Shown in pieces: positions 1 to 8,429 of a DNA stretch of 64,000 nucleotides; position 1 is the stretch's first letter, and every line of letters begins with the position of its first letter. A program made the translations under genes and the position numbers. The stretch is from Lysobacter arvi. GTDB lineage: Bacteria > Pseudomonadota > Gammaproteobacteria > Xanthomonadales > Xanthomonadaceae. The notes under the pieces were generated by a model that worked only from the letters and a program-made list of their open reading frames with translations, made no database searches and was not told the DNA's origin. The stretch covers positions 124,001 through 188,000 of the forward strand of contig JARUHG010000004.1 of assembly GCA_031216755.1 (NCBI GenBank). Reading direction: 5' to 3'.

Positions 1-205
1 GCGTGTCGAATGCGCCGCCGGCCGCGTCGCGGCGCAACTCGTCGGCGATGGCCTTCCCGCGCGCGGGGTCGAAGTAGTTCGCGGCTATGGCGTCGGCCAC
101 CGCATCGACCCGCTCGCGCGGGACCGGTGCGGCGTGCGCGGCGGACGCCGGAAGGACGAAAGCCGTCAGGCACAGGAGGGCGACGGCGCGGAGCAGCTTC
201 GGCAT
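1..205 (-). CDS. S41-like peptidase, N-terminal fragment
   Basis: Partial gene running off the left edge; only the first 68 codons are present. The ATG is at 205-203. The first 26 or so residues form a clear Sec signal peptide ([19 protein letters not shown], then small residues ending AHA-A). The following segment, with [21 protein letters not shown], resembles the N-terminal helical region that precedes the PDZ/S41 (C-terminal processing protease-like) domain in periplasmic peptidases and retinoid-binding-like proteins. The catalytic domain lies outside the window, so the family call is an inference from a short segment. The gene diverges from queD. Confidence 0.5.
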   Translation of the reverse strand, partial: MPKLLRAVALLCLTAFVLPASAAHAAPVPRERVDAVADAIAANYFDPARGKAIADELRRDAAGGAFDT

Positions 206-283
206 GGCGGAAATCCCCTGGGGTTTTCCTACTGGATGCCGCCGGCGCCGGGAGCGTCGCACCGCCGCGCGACGGGCCGGCGG

Positions 284-289
284 TACACT
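284..289 (+). promoter_or_regulatory. -10 box of queD, leaderless arrangement
   Basis: TACACT at 284-289 ends six bases before the queD ATG (296), so transcription would begin at or next to the A of the start codon. There is no Shine-Dalgarno-like sequence in the intervening bases. The -35 region is poor. Confidence 0.45.
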
Positions 290-295
290 GCGCGC

Positions 296-649
296 ATGAA
301 AATCTTCAAGGCGTTCACGCTCGAAGCCGCGCACCGGCTGCCCCACGTCCCCGAGGGCCACAAGTGCGCGCGCCTGCACGGGCACAGTTTCCGCATCGAG
401 ATCCACGTCGAGGGCGAGATCGACCCGCACCTTGGCTGGGTCATGGATTTCGCCGATCTCAAGGCGGCATTCAAGCCGCTCTACGACCGGCTCGACCACC
501 ACTACCTCAACGACATCGAGGGCCTGGAGAATCCCACCAGCGAAGTGCTGGCGAAATGGATCTGGGACCGCCTCAAGCCGTCACTGCCGCTGCTGTCGGA
601 AGTGGTGGTGCACGAGACCTGCACGTCCGGCTGCCATTACAAGGCGTGA
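296..649 (+). CDS. queD: 6-carboxy-5,6,7,8-tetrahydropterin synthase
   Basis: 117-residue enzyme of the 6-pyruvoyl-tetrahydropterin synthase fold. It converts dihydroneopterin triphosphate to 6-carboxy-tetrahydropterin, the second step of queuosine (7-deazaguanine) synthesis in the cytoplasm. The zinc ligands are visible as His13 in EAAHRL and the HGH pair at 28-30. The catalytic cysteine is Cys24 in [10 protein letters not shown]. The acid/base pair region DRLDHHYLN and the terminal [10 protein letters not shown] segment are also intact. Length is normal for the bacterial family (about 118-120). The start at 296 is chosen because the family begins with a short MKIFKxFxLEAAHRL strand. No ribosome binding site is visible, and a -10 box lies directly upstream. 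The gene stands alone, convergent with the patatin gene. Confidence 0.93.
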   Translation: MKIFKAFTLEAAHRLPHVPEGHKCARLHGHSFRIEIHVEGEIDPHLGWVMDFADLKAAFKPLYDRLDHHYLNDIEGLENPTSEVLAKWIWDRLKPSLPLLSEVVVHETCTSGCHYKA

Positions 650-653
650 GCGC

Positions 654-673
654 GCGGACGCGCGTGCGTCCGC
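654..673. terminator. Hairpin between convergent queD and patatin genes
   Basis: GCGGACGC (654-661), loop GCGT, GCGTCCGC (666-673): a perfect 8-bp stem placed four bases after the queD stop and one base before the stop of the opposing gene. There is no long T run, so it may act as a weak bidirectional terminator. Confidence 0.45.
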
Positions 674-674
674 C

Positions 675-2945
675 TTATTCCACCTGCGGCCGCAGCAGCG
701 AACCGAAGGTGAGATACCACGAGCTTTCGCCTTCGTCGTTGCCGCCGTAGGCCAGGAACATCGGACCCAGCGGCGTGCTGAAGCCGATGAACAGGCTGCC
801 GGCGAGGATCAGGTCGTCGCCGTCCACCTCGTCCTCGCTCGCCCAGACGTTGCCGGTTTCCAGGCTCGCGCCGACGTACATCGGCAGTGAGAACAGGCGG
901 CTCGTGTTGCCCGTGCGGCGATACATCACCGCGCGCGCGAGCGCGGTCTGCGTGCCGAACAGCGCGCGTTCGTCGAAGCCGGACAGGTTGAGGAAGCCGC
1001 CGAGGAATCCCTGCGTCTGGAAGAAGCTGTCGTTCTCCAGCGCGCTGCTCAGGTGCGCGCCGAGCAGCAGGTGATAGCGTCCCCACGCCTGCGCCCAGTC
1101 CGCGGTGAGGCGCGCGACGTCGCCTTCGACGTTCGCGCCGCCGATGTCGTGGTAGGTCTCCAGGTCGGCGCTCACGCGCAGGCCGCGCGTGGGGAAGTTG
1201 ATGTTGTCCAGCGTGTCCCAGGTCGCGTTGTAGAACACGCCCGCGTACTTCTCCTGGCTGCTGGTGAAATCGCCGGGATTGCCGATCAGCAGATCGCCGC
1301 GATCGCGCCCGGCGACCAGCTCGGCGCTGATCCGCCATTCCGGTTGCGGCGTGTAGCCCGCTTCCAGCGCCACCTGGCGACGATTGACGCGGTACTCGGC
1401 CAGTTGCGCGTCGTCCAGCCACAGCGGGAAGGATTCGTTGCGCAGTTCCAGCGACGGCTTCACGTAGAACGCGCCGGTGTCGCCGAACGGCTGGTAGAAC
1501 TCCGACAACCAGCCGGTGATCCGTCCCAGCCGCAGCACGTTGCGCCACTCGGCGCCGAGCGTGTTGACGTCGTTGAACGTCAGCTCGGCCGAAACCATGT
1601 AGTTGTTGCGGCCGTTGAAGTTGTCGTCCAGCTGGAAACCGAGCTTGCCGAACGCCGACCACGGTTTTTCCGCCGGGATGATCTGCAGGCCGCGCACGCC
1701 GTCGCGTTCGACCAGTCGGTAGTCGATCTGCTGGAAGCGACCGTCGCCGTAGGCGGTCCCGATGGTCTTTTCCAGACGCTCCGCATCGAACGGCTGGTCG
1801 AGGTTCGAGGCCACCGCGCGCTCCACTTCGCGCGTGGCCGACGGCGAGCGGCCATCGACGACGTCGAGGAACGCCACCAGCTTCGGATCGAAATCGCGCT
1901 TGCGCTGGCGGTCGCGGTACGCCGCGTAGGTCGCCTCGTCCACGGCCAGCGCGCGCAGCCGCGGCAGCGCCGCTTCGGCCGCGCGTTCGCCGATCGCGAT
2001 GGCCTCGGCGCCGCGGTTGAATTCCGCCGCGGTGATGTCCCCCAGCTCCGGACGGATGAGCACGTCGTCCGGTCGCAGCGTCGCGAGCGTCGCCTCGGTC
2101 TTCTCGGTCATCAGCGCCGAGATCATCTGGTCCATGATCACCAGCGGATTGGTCAGCGCGTCTTCCTTGTGCAGCGGCGATCCGACATCCACCACGATCA
2201 GGCGATCGGCCCCCATGTCGCGCACGACGTCGACGGGCACGTTGTCCACCATGCCGCCGTCCACCAGCAGGCGATCGCCCACGCGCACCGGCGCGAAGGC
2301 GCCCGGCACCGACATGCTCGAGCGGATCGCCAGCGCGAGGTCGCCGTCGTCGAAGACCACCTTGTCGCCGGTGATGATGTCGGCCGCGACGGCGCGGAAC
2401 GGGATCGGCAACCGGTCGAAGTCCTCCACGTCCCAGGTCGAGATGGTCAGCCGGCGCATCAGCATCAGCAGCTTCTGCCCCTGCACGATGCCCACCGGCA
2501 GCGCGACGCGGCCGTCGACGTAGCCGATCTCCAGGTCGAGCAGGTACCGGAAGTCGGCGTCCTTGCGACGCATCGGCTGGCCGGGACGCGGCGGGTCGTC
2601 GACGAACATGTCGGCCCAGTCGATCGTGTCGATCAGGTGCTCCATCTCCTGCGGCGTGTAACCGGTGGCGTAGAGCCCACCGACGATCGAGCCCATGCTG
2701 GTGCCGGCGACCTTGCAGACCGGGATGCGTTCGCGCTCGAGCACCTTGAGGACGCCCACGTGGGCCGAGCCGCGTGCGCCGCCGCCGCCCAGGACGAGCC
2801 CGACGCACGGAGGCGAGGCGGATGCCACGGGCGCCTGCGCCATGGCCGCCGGCGCAACCGGTCCCACCAGGAGGGCGGCGAGCAGCGCCAGACGGGCCAG
2901 CGGCCCCCGACGGGAGGGCTTCGGGGAGCGGGGGGCCTGCATCAT
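675..2945 (-). CDS. Patatin-like phospholipase with C-terminal BamA/POTRA-type barrel (PlpD type)
   Basis: 756-residue protein read from the ATG at 2945. This start puts a signal peptide (MMQAPRSPKPSRR followed by a leucine/alanine core ending AMAQA) at the N-terminus. An in-frame ATG at 3008 is upstream but would bury the signal. The patatin domain (about residues 45-330) shows the oxyanion motif GGGGARG, the nucleophile elbow GTSMG and the catalytic Asp in LLVDGGMVDN. After a POTRA-like linker the C-terminal half is a 16-strand Omp85/BamA-type barrel (rich in alternating aromatic strands, ending SSWYLTFGSLLRPQVE). This architecture matches type Vd autotransporters such as Pseudomonas PlpD, which place or release a class A1 phospholipase at the cell surface. 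It is a single-gene unit. An rssA-like cytosolic role is ruled out by the signal and barrel. Confidence 0.88.
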   Translation of the reverse strand: MMQAPRSPKPSRRGPLARLALLAALLVGPVAPAAMAQAPVASASPPCVGLVLGGGGARGSAHVGVLKVLERERIPVCKVAGTSMGSIVGGLYATGYTPQEMEHLIDTIDWADMFVDDPPRPGQPMRRKDADFRYLLDLEIGYVDGRVALPVGIVQGQKLLMLMRRLTISTWDVEDFDRLPIPFRAVAADIITGDKVVFDDGDLALAIRSSMSVPGAFAPVRVGDRLLVDGGMVDNVPVDVVRDMGADRLIVVDVGSPLHKEDALTNPLVIMDQMISALMTEKTEATLATLRPDDVLIRPELGDITAAEFNRGAEAIAIGERAAEAALPRLRALAVDEATYAAYRDRQRKRDFDPKLVAFLDVVDGRSPSATREVERAVASNLDQPFDAERLEKTIGTAYGDGRFQQIDYRLVERDGVRGLQIIPAEKPWSAFGKLGFQLDDNFNGRNNYMVSAELTFNDVNTLGAEWRNVLRLGRITGWLSEFYQPFGDTGAFYVKPSLELRNESFPLWLDDAQLAEYRVNRRQVALEAGYTPQPEWRISAELVAGRDRGDLLIGNPGDFTSSQEKYAGVFYNATWDTLDNINFPTRGLRVSADLETYHDIGGANVEGDVARLTADWAQAWGRYHLLLGAHLSSALENDSFFQTQGFLGGFLNLSGFDERALFGTQTALARAVMYRRTGNTSRLFSLPMYVGASLETGNVWASEDEVDGDDLILAGSLFIGFSTPLGPMFLAYGGNDEGESSWYLTFGSLLRPQVE

Positions 2946-3053
2946 CGTCCGGTCATCCTGGTAGGCGATCTTGCGCCGGCAGAGCGCGTTGCAGCGCGAT
3001 TCTGCCATCGGACTTCAACTGGCCCAATGGGACGTGAGTCCCGGATGCCTCGG

Positions 3054-3085
3054 TTGTTGCATTGCAACAAAATCGGATCTATGCT
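3054..3085 (+). promoter_or_regulatory. Phasin promoter with palindromic operator
   Basis: TTGCAT (3057-3062), 17-bp spacer, TATGCT (3080-3085): a good sigma-70-type promoter. A perfect inverted repeat, TTGTTGCA-T-TGCAACAA (3054-3070), covers the -35 box. In PHA-producing bacteria the repressor PhaR controls phasin genes through TGC-rich palindromes, so a PhaR-type operator is the natural reading (inference). Confidence 0.65.
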
Positions 3086-3131
3086 GCACCGCACAATCCA
3101 ACTTCCTCCCCCGGATTGCCAGGAGACCACC

Positions 3132-3548
3132 ATGTACCAGCCGTTCAACGAACAGTTCGCCGCCGCGACGCGTCAGTTCGCGGACACGGCCGCACAGGTC
3201 AACCGCCTGGCCCTCGACAACGCCGAGGCCGTTTTCGGCCTGCAGCTTTCGGCGATCGAGGACCGCGTGAACGCCACCTTCGCCTTCCTCGGCGAAGCGG
3301 CGGAAGTGCGCGATTTCGACGGTCTGAAGAACCTGTGGCCGAAGGGCACGCAGGTCGCGCGCGAGAACTTCGAGCGCGGCGTCGCCACTGGCCAGGAAGT
3401 GTTCGGCCGCACCATGAAGACGCAGGGCGCAATCTCCGAACTGGCCAAGTCGCAGTTCGAAGCCGCTGCGCGCGGCGTGCAGGGCGAGGTCGAGAAGACC
3501 GTGAAGGCCGCTGCAGCCGCCGCGCCGAAGGCCGCCAGCGTCAAGTAA
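3132..3548 (+). CDS. Phasin family protein
   Basis: 138-residue, largely helical protein of the phasin family (granule-associated surfactant proteins that coat polyhydroxyalkanoate inclusions). The pattern MYQPFNEQFAAATRQFADTA, then long amphipathic helices with regularly spaced Ala, Phe and Glu, ending in an Ala/Lys-rich tail (KAAAAAAPKAASVK), is typical. Many phasins end in such a low-complexity tail. The start is set by AGGAG (3120-3124) eight bases before the ATG. The gene is monocistronic with its own promoter and a strong terminator. No phaC, phaA or phaB is in the window, so a direct PHA role rests on the family. Confidence 0.85.
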   Translation: MYQPFNEQFAAATRQFADTAAQVNRLALDNAEAVFGLQLSAIEDRVNATFAFLGEAAEVRDFDGLKNLWPKGTQVARENFERGVATGQEVFGRTMKTQGAISELAKSQFEAAARGVQGEVEKTVKAAAAAAPKAASVK

Positions 3549-3623
3549 GCGACCGCACCGAGCCCCCTCTCTCCTTTCGCTTTCCTTTTCCAACGCCTCC
3601 GCCAACCCCTCCCGGCGGAATGG

Positions 3624-3653
3624 AACCCGGCAGCCCGTGCTGTCGGGTTTTTT
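3624..3653 (+). terminator. Rho-independent terminator of phasin gene
   Basis: AACCCGGCAGC (3624-3634), loop CCGT, GCTGTCGGGTT (3639-3649) with one G-T wobble, then TTTT. Strong canonical terminator 75 bases after the phasin stop. Confidence 0.85.
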
Positions 3654-3693
3654 CTTTCTGGCTGGGGCTGGCCCGGACGCGCCTGGCGACTGG

Positions 3694-3727
3694 AATTCGG
3701 TGCGAATTTCGTGCATGATTCGCGCAC
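3694..3727 (+). promoter_or_regulatory. Putative Res-Xre operator region with short repeats
   Basis: Three TTCG-N-GC-type direct repeats (TTCG at 3696, 3708 and 3719, spacing 12 and 11 bp) lie immediately upstream of the antitoxin start, about one helical turn apart. Res-Xre antitoxin complexes autorepress by binding repeats in this position. The exact operator is inferred. Confidence 0.4.
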
Positions 3728-3744
3728 AAACGACCGGAGTTCCC

Positions 3745-4125
3745 ATGAACGCCGTCCTCAAACCCCGGGCCAGCCTTGCCGAAGCCCTGCGCGAACCCGA
3801 CCAGGTCTACCTCTCGCCCCGCCGCATCGGCGAAGCCCTGGGCCTACAGGTCCAGAGCCTGGCCGAGCGCGCCCGGGTCAGTCGCAATACGCCGACGGCG
3901 CGCCCGCAGAACGAACACCTGCAGCAGTACCTGCGCGACGTCGTGCGCGTCATCGCCGCCGCCGAGGACGCGGCCGGAGGCGATCGCACGCGGGCGATCT
4001 TCTGGTTCATGAACGATCCGCTGGCCGAGTTCGACTACCTCACCGCCGATGCGCTGGTGCAGGCCGGCAAGGCGCAGGTCGTGATCGACTACATCGAGTC
4101 GATCGCCGACGGCGCGACCGGATGA
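3745..4125 (+). CDS. Xre/MbcA/ParS-type antitoxin
   Basis: 126-residue antitoxin of the Res-Xre type II toxin-antitoxin class. The N-terminal part holds a Xre-like helix-turn-helix (LSPRRIGEALGLQVQSLAERARVSRNT, about residues 25-52). The C-terminal part is the MbcA/ParS toxin-binding domain (RAIFWFMNDPLAEFDYLTADALVQAGK), which occludes the toxin active site. The ATG at 3745 has GGAG five bases upstream and gives the family length; an upstream in-frame ATG would run into the phasin terminator. Its stop overlaps the toxin start in ATGA (4122-4125), so the two are translationally coupled, antitoxin first, as is standard. Confidence 0.9.
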   Translation: MNAVLKPRASLAEALREPDQVYLSPRRIGEALGLQVQSLAERARVSRNTPTARPQNEHLQQYLRDVVRVIAAAEDAAGGDRTRAIFWFMNDPLAEFDYLTADALVQAGKAQVVIDYIESIADGATG

Positions 4126-4667
4126 TCCTGCGCACGCTGGACGATGGCGACGCGCTGTACCGCGTCATCGTCCCGCGCTGGTCGCACGCGCCAACCTCCG
4201 GCGCCGGCGCCGCGCGCAAGGGCGGGCGGTTCAACCGGCCCGGCCTGGAAGCGCTGTACCTGTCGAAGGACGCGATCACCGCGGTGGAGGAATACCGCCA
4301 GCACGAGCGCCTCCTGCCGCCCGGCACGCTGGTGACCTTCCTCGTCGGTCCGCTGCCGGTGGTGGATTTCTCCGGCGGTTTCGAAGGCGGGGAATGGGAG
4401 CCGATCTGGGCCGAGTACGCATGCAACTGGCGTCGCCTCGCCTTCGACGAACGCAGCGAGCCGCCGAGCTGGGTGCTGGGCGATCTCGCGCTCGATGCCG
4501 GTGCGGCCGGCATTCTCTTCCCCTCGTCCGCGCATCCGGGCGGCACGAACCTGGTGCTGTTCAACTCCAGCCAACTGCCCGCGCGAATGCTGCGCGTGCA
4601 CGATCCGGACCAGCGCCTGCCTGGCGATGCGCGTTCGTGGCTCGACGCGGACGACGCGCGCGATTGA
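4122..4667 (+). CDS. RES domain toxin (NAD+-degrading)
   Basis: 181-residue toxin with an ADP-ribosyltransferase-like RES domain. Characterised relatives (MbcT, ParT, Pseudomonas Res) either phosphorolyse or hydrolyse NAD+ or ADP-ribosylate nucleotide-synthesis enzymes, which halts growth. The three hallmark residues that name the family can be placed. They are Arg in GGRFNRPG near residue 37, Glu in the VEEYRQH helix near residue 56, and Ser in the LFNSSQL segment near residue 149. YLSKDAITAVEEY is the usual signature. The domain is complete and not truncated, so the toxin is probably active. It overlaps the antitoxin by four bases. Confidence 0.9.
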   Translation: MILRTLDDGDALYRVIVPRWSHAPTSGAGAARKGGRFNRPGLEALYLSKDAITAVEEYRQHERLLPPGTLVTFLVGPLPVVDFSGGFEGGEWEPIWAEYACNWRRLAFDERSEPPSWVLGDLALDAGAAGILFPSSAHPGGTNLVLFNSSQLPARMLRVHDPDQRLPGDARSWLDADDARD

Positions 4668-4778
4668 TCGCGCTGCACGAATTTTTCCGGCTTCCCGATT
4701 CCCGGCCCGCGCTACACGGTAACGCCGCGCGGCATTCCGCTGGCGCCGTGCACCGCACGCATCACAAGGACGGAATCG

Positions 4779-5186
4779 ATGGATCTTCGCAAACCCACCG
4801 GCGCCTTCGTCGGCGCTTCATGGTCGGCCATGCTGCTGGGCGTGTGCGCGTTCCTGATGGGACTGTGGAACGCCGCCACCATGACGCTCAGCGAGAAGGG
4901 CTACTACTTCGCGGTGCTGATGTACGGACTCTTCGCCGCGGTGTCCATCCAGAAGAGCGTCCGCGACCGCGCCCAGGGCATCCCGGTCACCACCCTGTAC
5001 TACGGCCTGTCGTGGTTCTCGGTGCTCATGGCGCTGGCGCTGCTCGTCATCGGCCTGTTCAATGCCACCACCCTCACGCTGAGCGAGAAAGGCTTTTACG
5101 CCATGGCGTTCGCGCTCAGCCTCTTCGCCGCCATCGCCGTGCAGAAGAACACGCGCGACCTGGCGTCTCTGCGCGATGAGGCCTGA
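4779..5186 (+). CDS. YiaA/YiaB family inner-membrane protein
   Basis: 135-residue integral membrane protein of the YiaAB family, of unknown biochemical function. It has four predicted membrane helices arranged as two homologous halves. Each half carries a G-L-[WF]-N-A-[AT]-T-[ML]-T-L-S-E-K-G-[YF] motif followed by a helix and V-Q-K/I-Q-K plus a short charged end. This shows an ancient internal duplication. The ATG at 4779 lies 112 bases after the toxin stop. It is followed by a terminator shared with the efflux operon on the other strand. Confidence 0.8.
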   Translation: MDLRKPTGAFVGASWSAMLLGVCAFLMGLWNAATMTLSEKGYYFAVLMYGLFAAVSIQKSVRDRAQGIPVTTLYYGLSWFSVLMALALLVIGLFNATTLTLSEKGFYAMAFALSLFAAIAVQKNTRDLASLRDEA

Positions 5187-5200
5187 TCCGGTCACGCAAC

Positions 5201-5232
5201 GAAAAAGCCCGCCATCCGGCGGGCTTCTTCGT
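5201..5232. terminator. Bidirectional terminator between yiaA-like gene and RND pump
   Basis: AAGCCCGCC (5205-5213), loop ATCC, GGCGGGCTT (5218-5226), with A-rich bases on the left and TTCTTCGTTT on the right. It can serve both converging transcripts. Confidence 0.8.
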
Positions 5233-5252
5233 TTCACGTTGCACCCTTGCGA

Positions 5253-8200
5253 CTAGGTCGCCGGGCGGGGCGTCGGCTCCTCGTCGTCCTGCTCGAGCAC
5301 CGGCTTCTCGTCCATCTTGTCGCCCAGCAGGCGACGCACCGCGACGTAGAACACCGGGATCAGCAGCAGGCCGAGGAAGGTGGCGAAGATCATGCCGCCG
5401 ATCACGCCCGTGCCGATCGCGTGACGCGAGTTCGCGCCGGCGCCGGAGGAAATGGCGAGCGGGAACACGCCCATGATGAAGGCGAACGACGTCATCAGGA
5501 TCGGACGGAAGCGCAGGTGCGCCGCCTCGATCGTCGCTTCGCGCAGCGTCTTGCCGGCCTGCCGCTGCTCGATGGCGAACTCCACGATCAGGATCGCGTT
5601 CTTGGCCGCCAGGCCAATGACCGTGATCAGGCCGATCTTGAAGTAGATGTCGTTCGGCAGCCCGCGCAGCAGCGAGAACAGCACCGCGCCGAGCGCGCCC
5701 AGCGGCACGACCAGCAACACCGCGACCGGCACCGACCAGCTTTCGTACAGCGCCGCCAGGCACAGGAACACGACGAGGATCGACAGCGCGAGCAGCGCCG
5801 GCGCCTGGTTGCCCGACAGGATTTCCTGGTACGACTGGCCCGTCCAGTCGTAGCCGAAGCCCTGCGGCAGGTCGTTCTCGACGATGTTCTGCATCGCGGT
5901 CATCGCCTCGCCCGAGCTGTGGCCCGGCGCCTGCGAACCGACGATTTCCACCGCGGCGTAACCGTTGTAGCGCGTGAGCGACGGCGATGCGGTGATCCAT
6001 CGATTACGCACGATGTTCGACAACGGCACCATCGACGCGGCTTCGCCTTCGGCCGGTTGCGTGAGCGGGCTGGGCGTGTAGAAGCGCGCCAGCGACTCCG
6101 GCCCGGTGCGGTACGGCGCATCGGCCTGCATGGTCACGCGCTTCACGCGGCCCTGGTCGACGAAGTCGTTGACGTACACCGGCGCCAGCATCAGCTGGAT
6201 CGCGCTGTAGATGTCGCCCACGGACAGGCCCATCGACTGCGCCTGCACGCGGTCGACGTCCAGGCGCAGCTGCGGCGAGGCTTCCAGCTCGTTCGGACGC
6301 ACCGCGGTCAGCGCCGGGGTCTGCGCGGCCTTGCCCAGCAGCGTGTTGCGCGCCTCGGTCAGCGCCTCGCGGCCCTGGCCGCTGCGGTCCTGCAGGTACA
6401 TGTCGAAGCCGCCGAACTGGCCCAGGCCCGACACCGTCGGCAGGTTGATCACGAAGATCTGCGCATCGCGGATGCCGAACAACGCCATGTTCGCCTTCTG
6501 GATGAACTCCGAGGCGGTCACGTCGCGGTCGTCCCACGGCTTGAGGCGGATGAACGCGATGCCCACGTTCTCGCCCTGGCCGACGAAGCTGAAGCCGGCG
6601 ACGGTGAAGATGCCGTCGAACGCTTCGTCCTTCGAGATCGTTTCGCGGACCTGGTCCAGCACCGCATTGGTGCGGTTGATGGTCGCGCCCGGCGGCAGGT
6701 TGATCAGCGCGATGGCGTAGCCCTGGTCTTCCTCGGGAAGGAAGCTGCCCGGCATGCGCGTGAACAGGAAGCCGCACAGCACCACCAGCACGCCGAACAC
6801 CATCATCCAGCGCGGGGCGTGGCTGATCGCGCTGCCGATGTGGCCGACGTAAGTCTTGGCGATCCGGTCGTAGTACTTGTTGAAGGTGCGGAAGACGATG
6901 TTGTCGCGGTGATGGTCCGCGGTCGGCTTCAGCAGCGTCGCGCAAAGCGCCGGCGTGAAACCGAGCGCGAGGAACGCCGAGAAGAACATCGCCATGGCGA
7001 TGGTGATGGCGAACTGCTTGTAGATCTCACCGGCCGAACCGCCCTGGAACGCCGACGGGATGAACACCGCCGCCAGCACGACCGTGATCGCCACGACCGC
7101 GCCGCTGATCTGCGTCATCGACTTGCGCGTGGCGGCCTTCGGCGACAGCCCTTCCTCGGTCATGATGCGTTCGACGTTCTCGATCACCACGATCGCGTCG
7201 TCCACCACGATGCCGATCGCCAGCACCATGCCGAACAGGCTGAGCTGGTTGATCGTGAAGCCGATGAAGTACATGCCCAGGAACGTGCCCAGCAACGCGA
7301 TCGGGATGACCAGCGTCGGGATCAGCGTCGCCCGGAAGTTCTGCAGGAAGATCAGCATCACCAGGAAGACGAGCACGATCGCCTCGAACAGCGTCTTGAT
7401 CACTTCCTTGATCGAGACGGCCACGAAGGTCGAACTGTCGTACGGCGAGAACCAGCTCACGCCCTGGGGGAACGTGGCCTGCAGTTCGTTCATGCGCTTG
7501 GTGACGGCTTCGGCCACGCCCAGCGCGTTGGCGCCCGGCGCCAGCTGGATCGCGAAACCGGCCGCGGGCTTGCCGTCCCAGCGGCTGTCGAAGCCGTAGG
7601 AGGTAGCGCCCAGGCCAACGCGTGCGACGTCGCGCAGGCGCACCGAGGTGCCGTCGGTGTTGGTGCGCAGGATGATGTTGCCGAACTGCTCGGGCGTGCT
7701 GAAGCGGCCTTCGGCCGACACCGTCGCGGTGAAGCCCTGCTCTGCCGGCGCGGGGTCCGCGCCGATCTTGCCGGCGGCGAACTGCACGTTCTGCGCGCGT
7801 ACCGCCTGCAGCACCTGCGTGGCCGACAACCCGAAGCCGCGCAGGCGATCCGGGTTCAGCCAGATGTTCATCGCGTATTCGCTGCCGAACAGCTGGGTGC
7901 TGCCCACGCCGGGCACGCGCGCGATCTGGTCGAGCACGCGCGAAGCGATGATGTCGCTGAGCGCGTCGCGGTCCATCGACTCGTCGTCCGATCGCAGCGC
8001 GACGACCTTCAGGAAGCCCGCGTTCGCCTTGGCGACGACCACGCCCTGCTGCGTCACTTCGGTCGGCAGGCGGGGCGTGGCGAGCGCGACCTTGTTCTGC
8101 ACCTGCACCTGCGCGATGTCCGGATCGGTGCCCGGCGAGAAGGTCAGGGTGATGTTCGAGCCGCCGCTGGAACTGGACGACGAGGAGAAATAGACGAGGT

Positions 8201-8420
8201 TGTCGATGCCCGTCAGCTGCTGCTCGATGACCTGCGTGACCGCGCCTTCGGCCGTCTCGGCGCTCGCGCCGGGATAGGACGCGGACACCGTCACCTGCGG
8301 CGGTGCGATGGACGGATACGACTCGACGCCGAGGTTCAGGATCGCGAGCACGCCGCACAGCGAGATCAGGATCGCGATGACCCAGGCGAAGACCGGGTGG
8401 TTGATGAAGAATCTGGACAT
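5253..8420 (-). CDS. RND multidrug efflux transporter, HAE-1 family (AcrB/MexB type)
   Basis: 1055-residue inner-membrane proton/drug antiporter, full length for the HAE-1 group. It starts MSRFFINHPVFAWVIAI as expected. The proton-relay acids sit in GIVVDDAIVVIEN (about Asp405-406), and the relay lysine is near residue 940 in GLAAKNAIL. TM10-12 follow, and the tail is acidic. An unusual run of seven serines (about residues 79-86) sits in the PN1 porter subdomain. The gene ends nine bases downstream of the adaptor gene, so the two are one transcript. No outer-membrane factor gene and no local regulator accompany them, so a TolC-type partner must be encoded elsewhere. Substrates cannot be read from the sequence. 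Confidence 0.95.
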   Translation of the reverse strand: MSRFFINHPVFAWVIAILISLCGVLAILNLGVESYPSIAPPQVTVSASYPGASAETAEGAVTQVIEQQLTGIDNLVYFSSSSSSSGGSNITLTFSPGTDPDIAQVQVQNKVALATPRLPTEVTQQGVVVAKANAGFLKVVALRSDDESMDRDALSDIIASRVLDQIARVPGVGSTQLFGSEYAMNIWLNPDRLRGFGLSATQVLQAVRAQNVQFAAGKIGADPAPAEQGFTATVSAEGRFSTPEQFGNIILRTNTDGTSVRLRDVARVGLGATSYGFDSRWDGKPAAGFAIQLAPGANALGVAEAVTKRMNELQATFPQGVSWFSPYDSSTFVAVSIKEVIKTLFEAIVLVFLVMLIFLQNFRATLIPTLVIPIALLGTFLGMYFIGFTINQLSLFGMVLAIGIVVDDAIVVIENVERIMTEEGLSPKAATRKSMTQISGAVVAITVVLAAVFIPSAFQGGSAGEIYKQFAITIAMAMFFSAFLALGFTPALCATLLKPTADHHRDNIVFRTFNKYYDRIAKTYVGHIGSAISHAPRWMMVFGVLVVLCGFLFTRMPGSFLPEEDQGYAIALINLPPGATINRTNAVLDQVRETISKDEAFDGIFTVAGFSFVGQGENVGIAFIRLKPWDDRDVTASEFIQKANMALFGIRDAQIFVINLPTVSGLGQFGGFDMYLQDRSGQGREALTEARNTLLGKAAQTPALTAVRPNELEASPQLRLDVDRVQAQSMGLSVGDIYSAIQLMLAPVYVNDFVDQGRVKRVTMQADAPYRTGPESLARFYTPSPLTQPAEGEAASMVPLSNIVRNRWITASPSLTRYNGYAAVEIVGSQAPGHSSGEAMTAMQNIVENDLPQGFGYDWTGQSYQEILSGNQAPALLALSILVVFLCLAALYESWSVPVAVLLVVPLGALGAVLFSLLRGLPNDIYFKIGLITVIGLAAKNAILIVEFAIEQRQAGKTLREATIEAAHLRFRPILMTSFAFIMGVFPLAISSGAGANSRHAIGTGVIGGMIFATFLGLLLIPVFYVAVRRLLGDKMDEKPVLEQDDEEPTPRPAT

Positions 8421-8429
8421 GGCGGGGGA

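Noticed and set aside
675-3008. Longer start of the patatin gene at 3008
   Set aside because: It would put 21 extra residues before a clear signal peptide; the ATG at 2945 is preferred.
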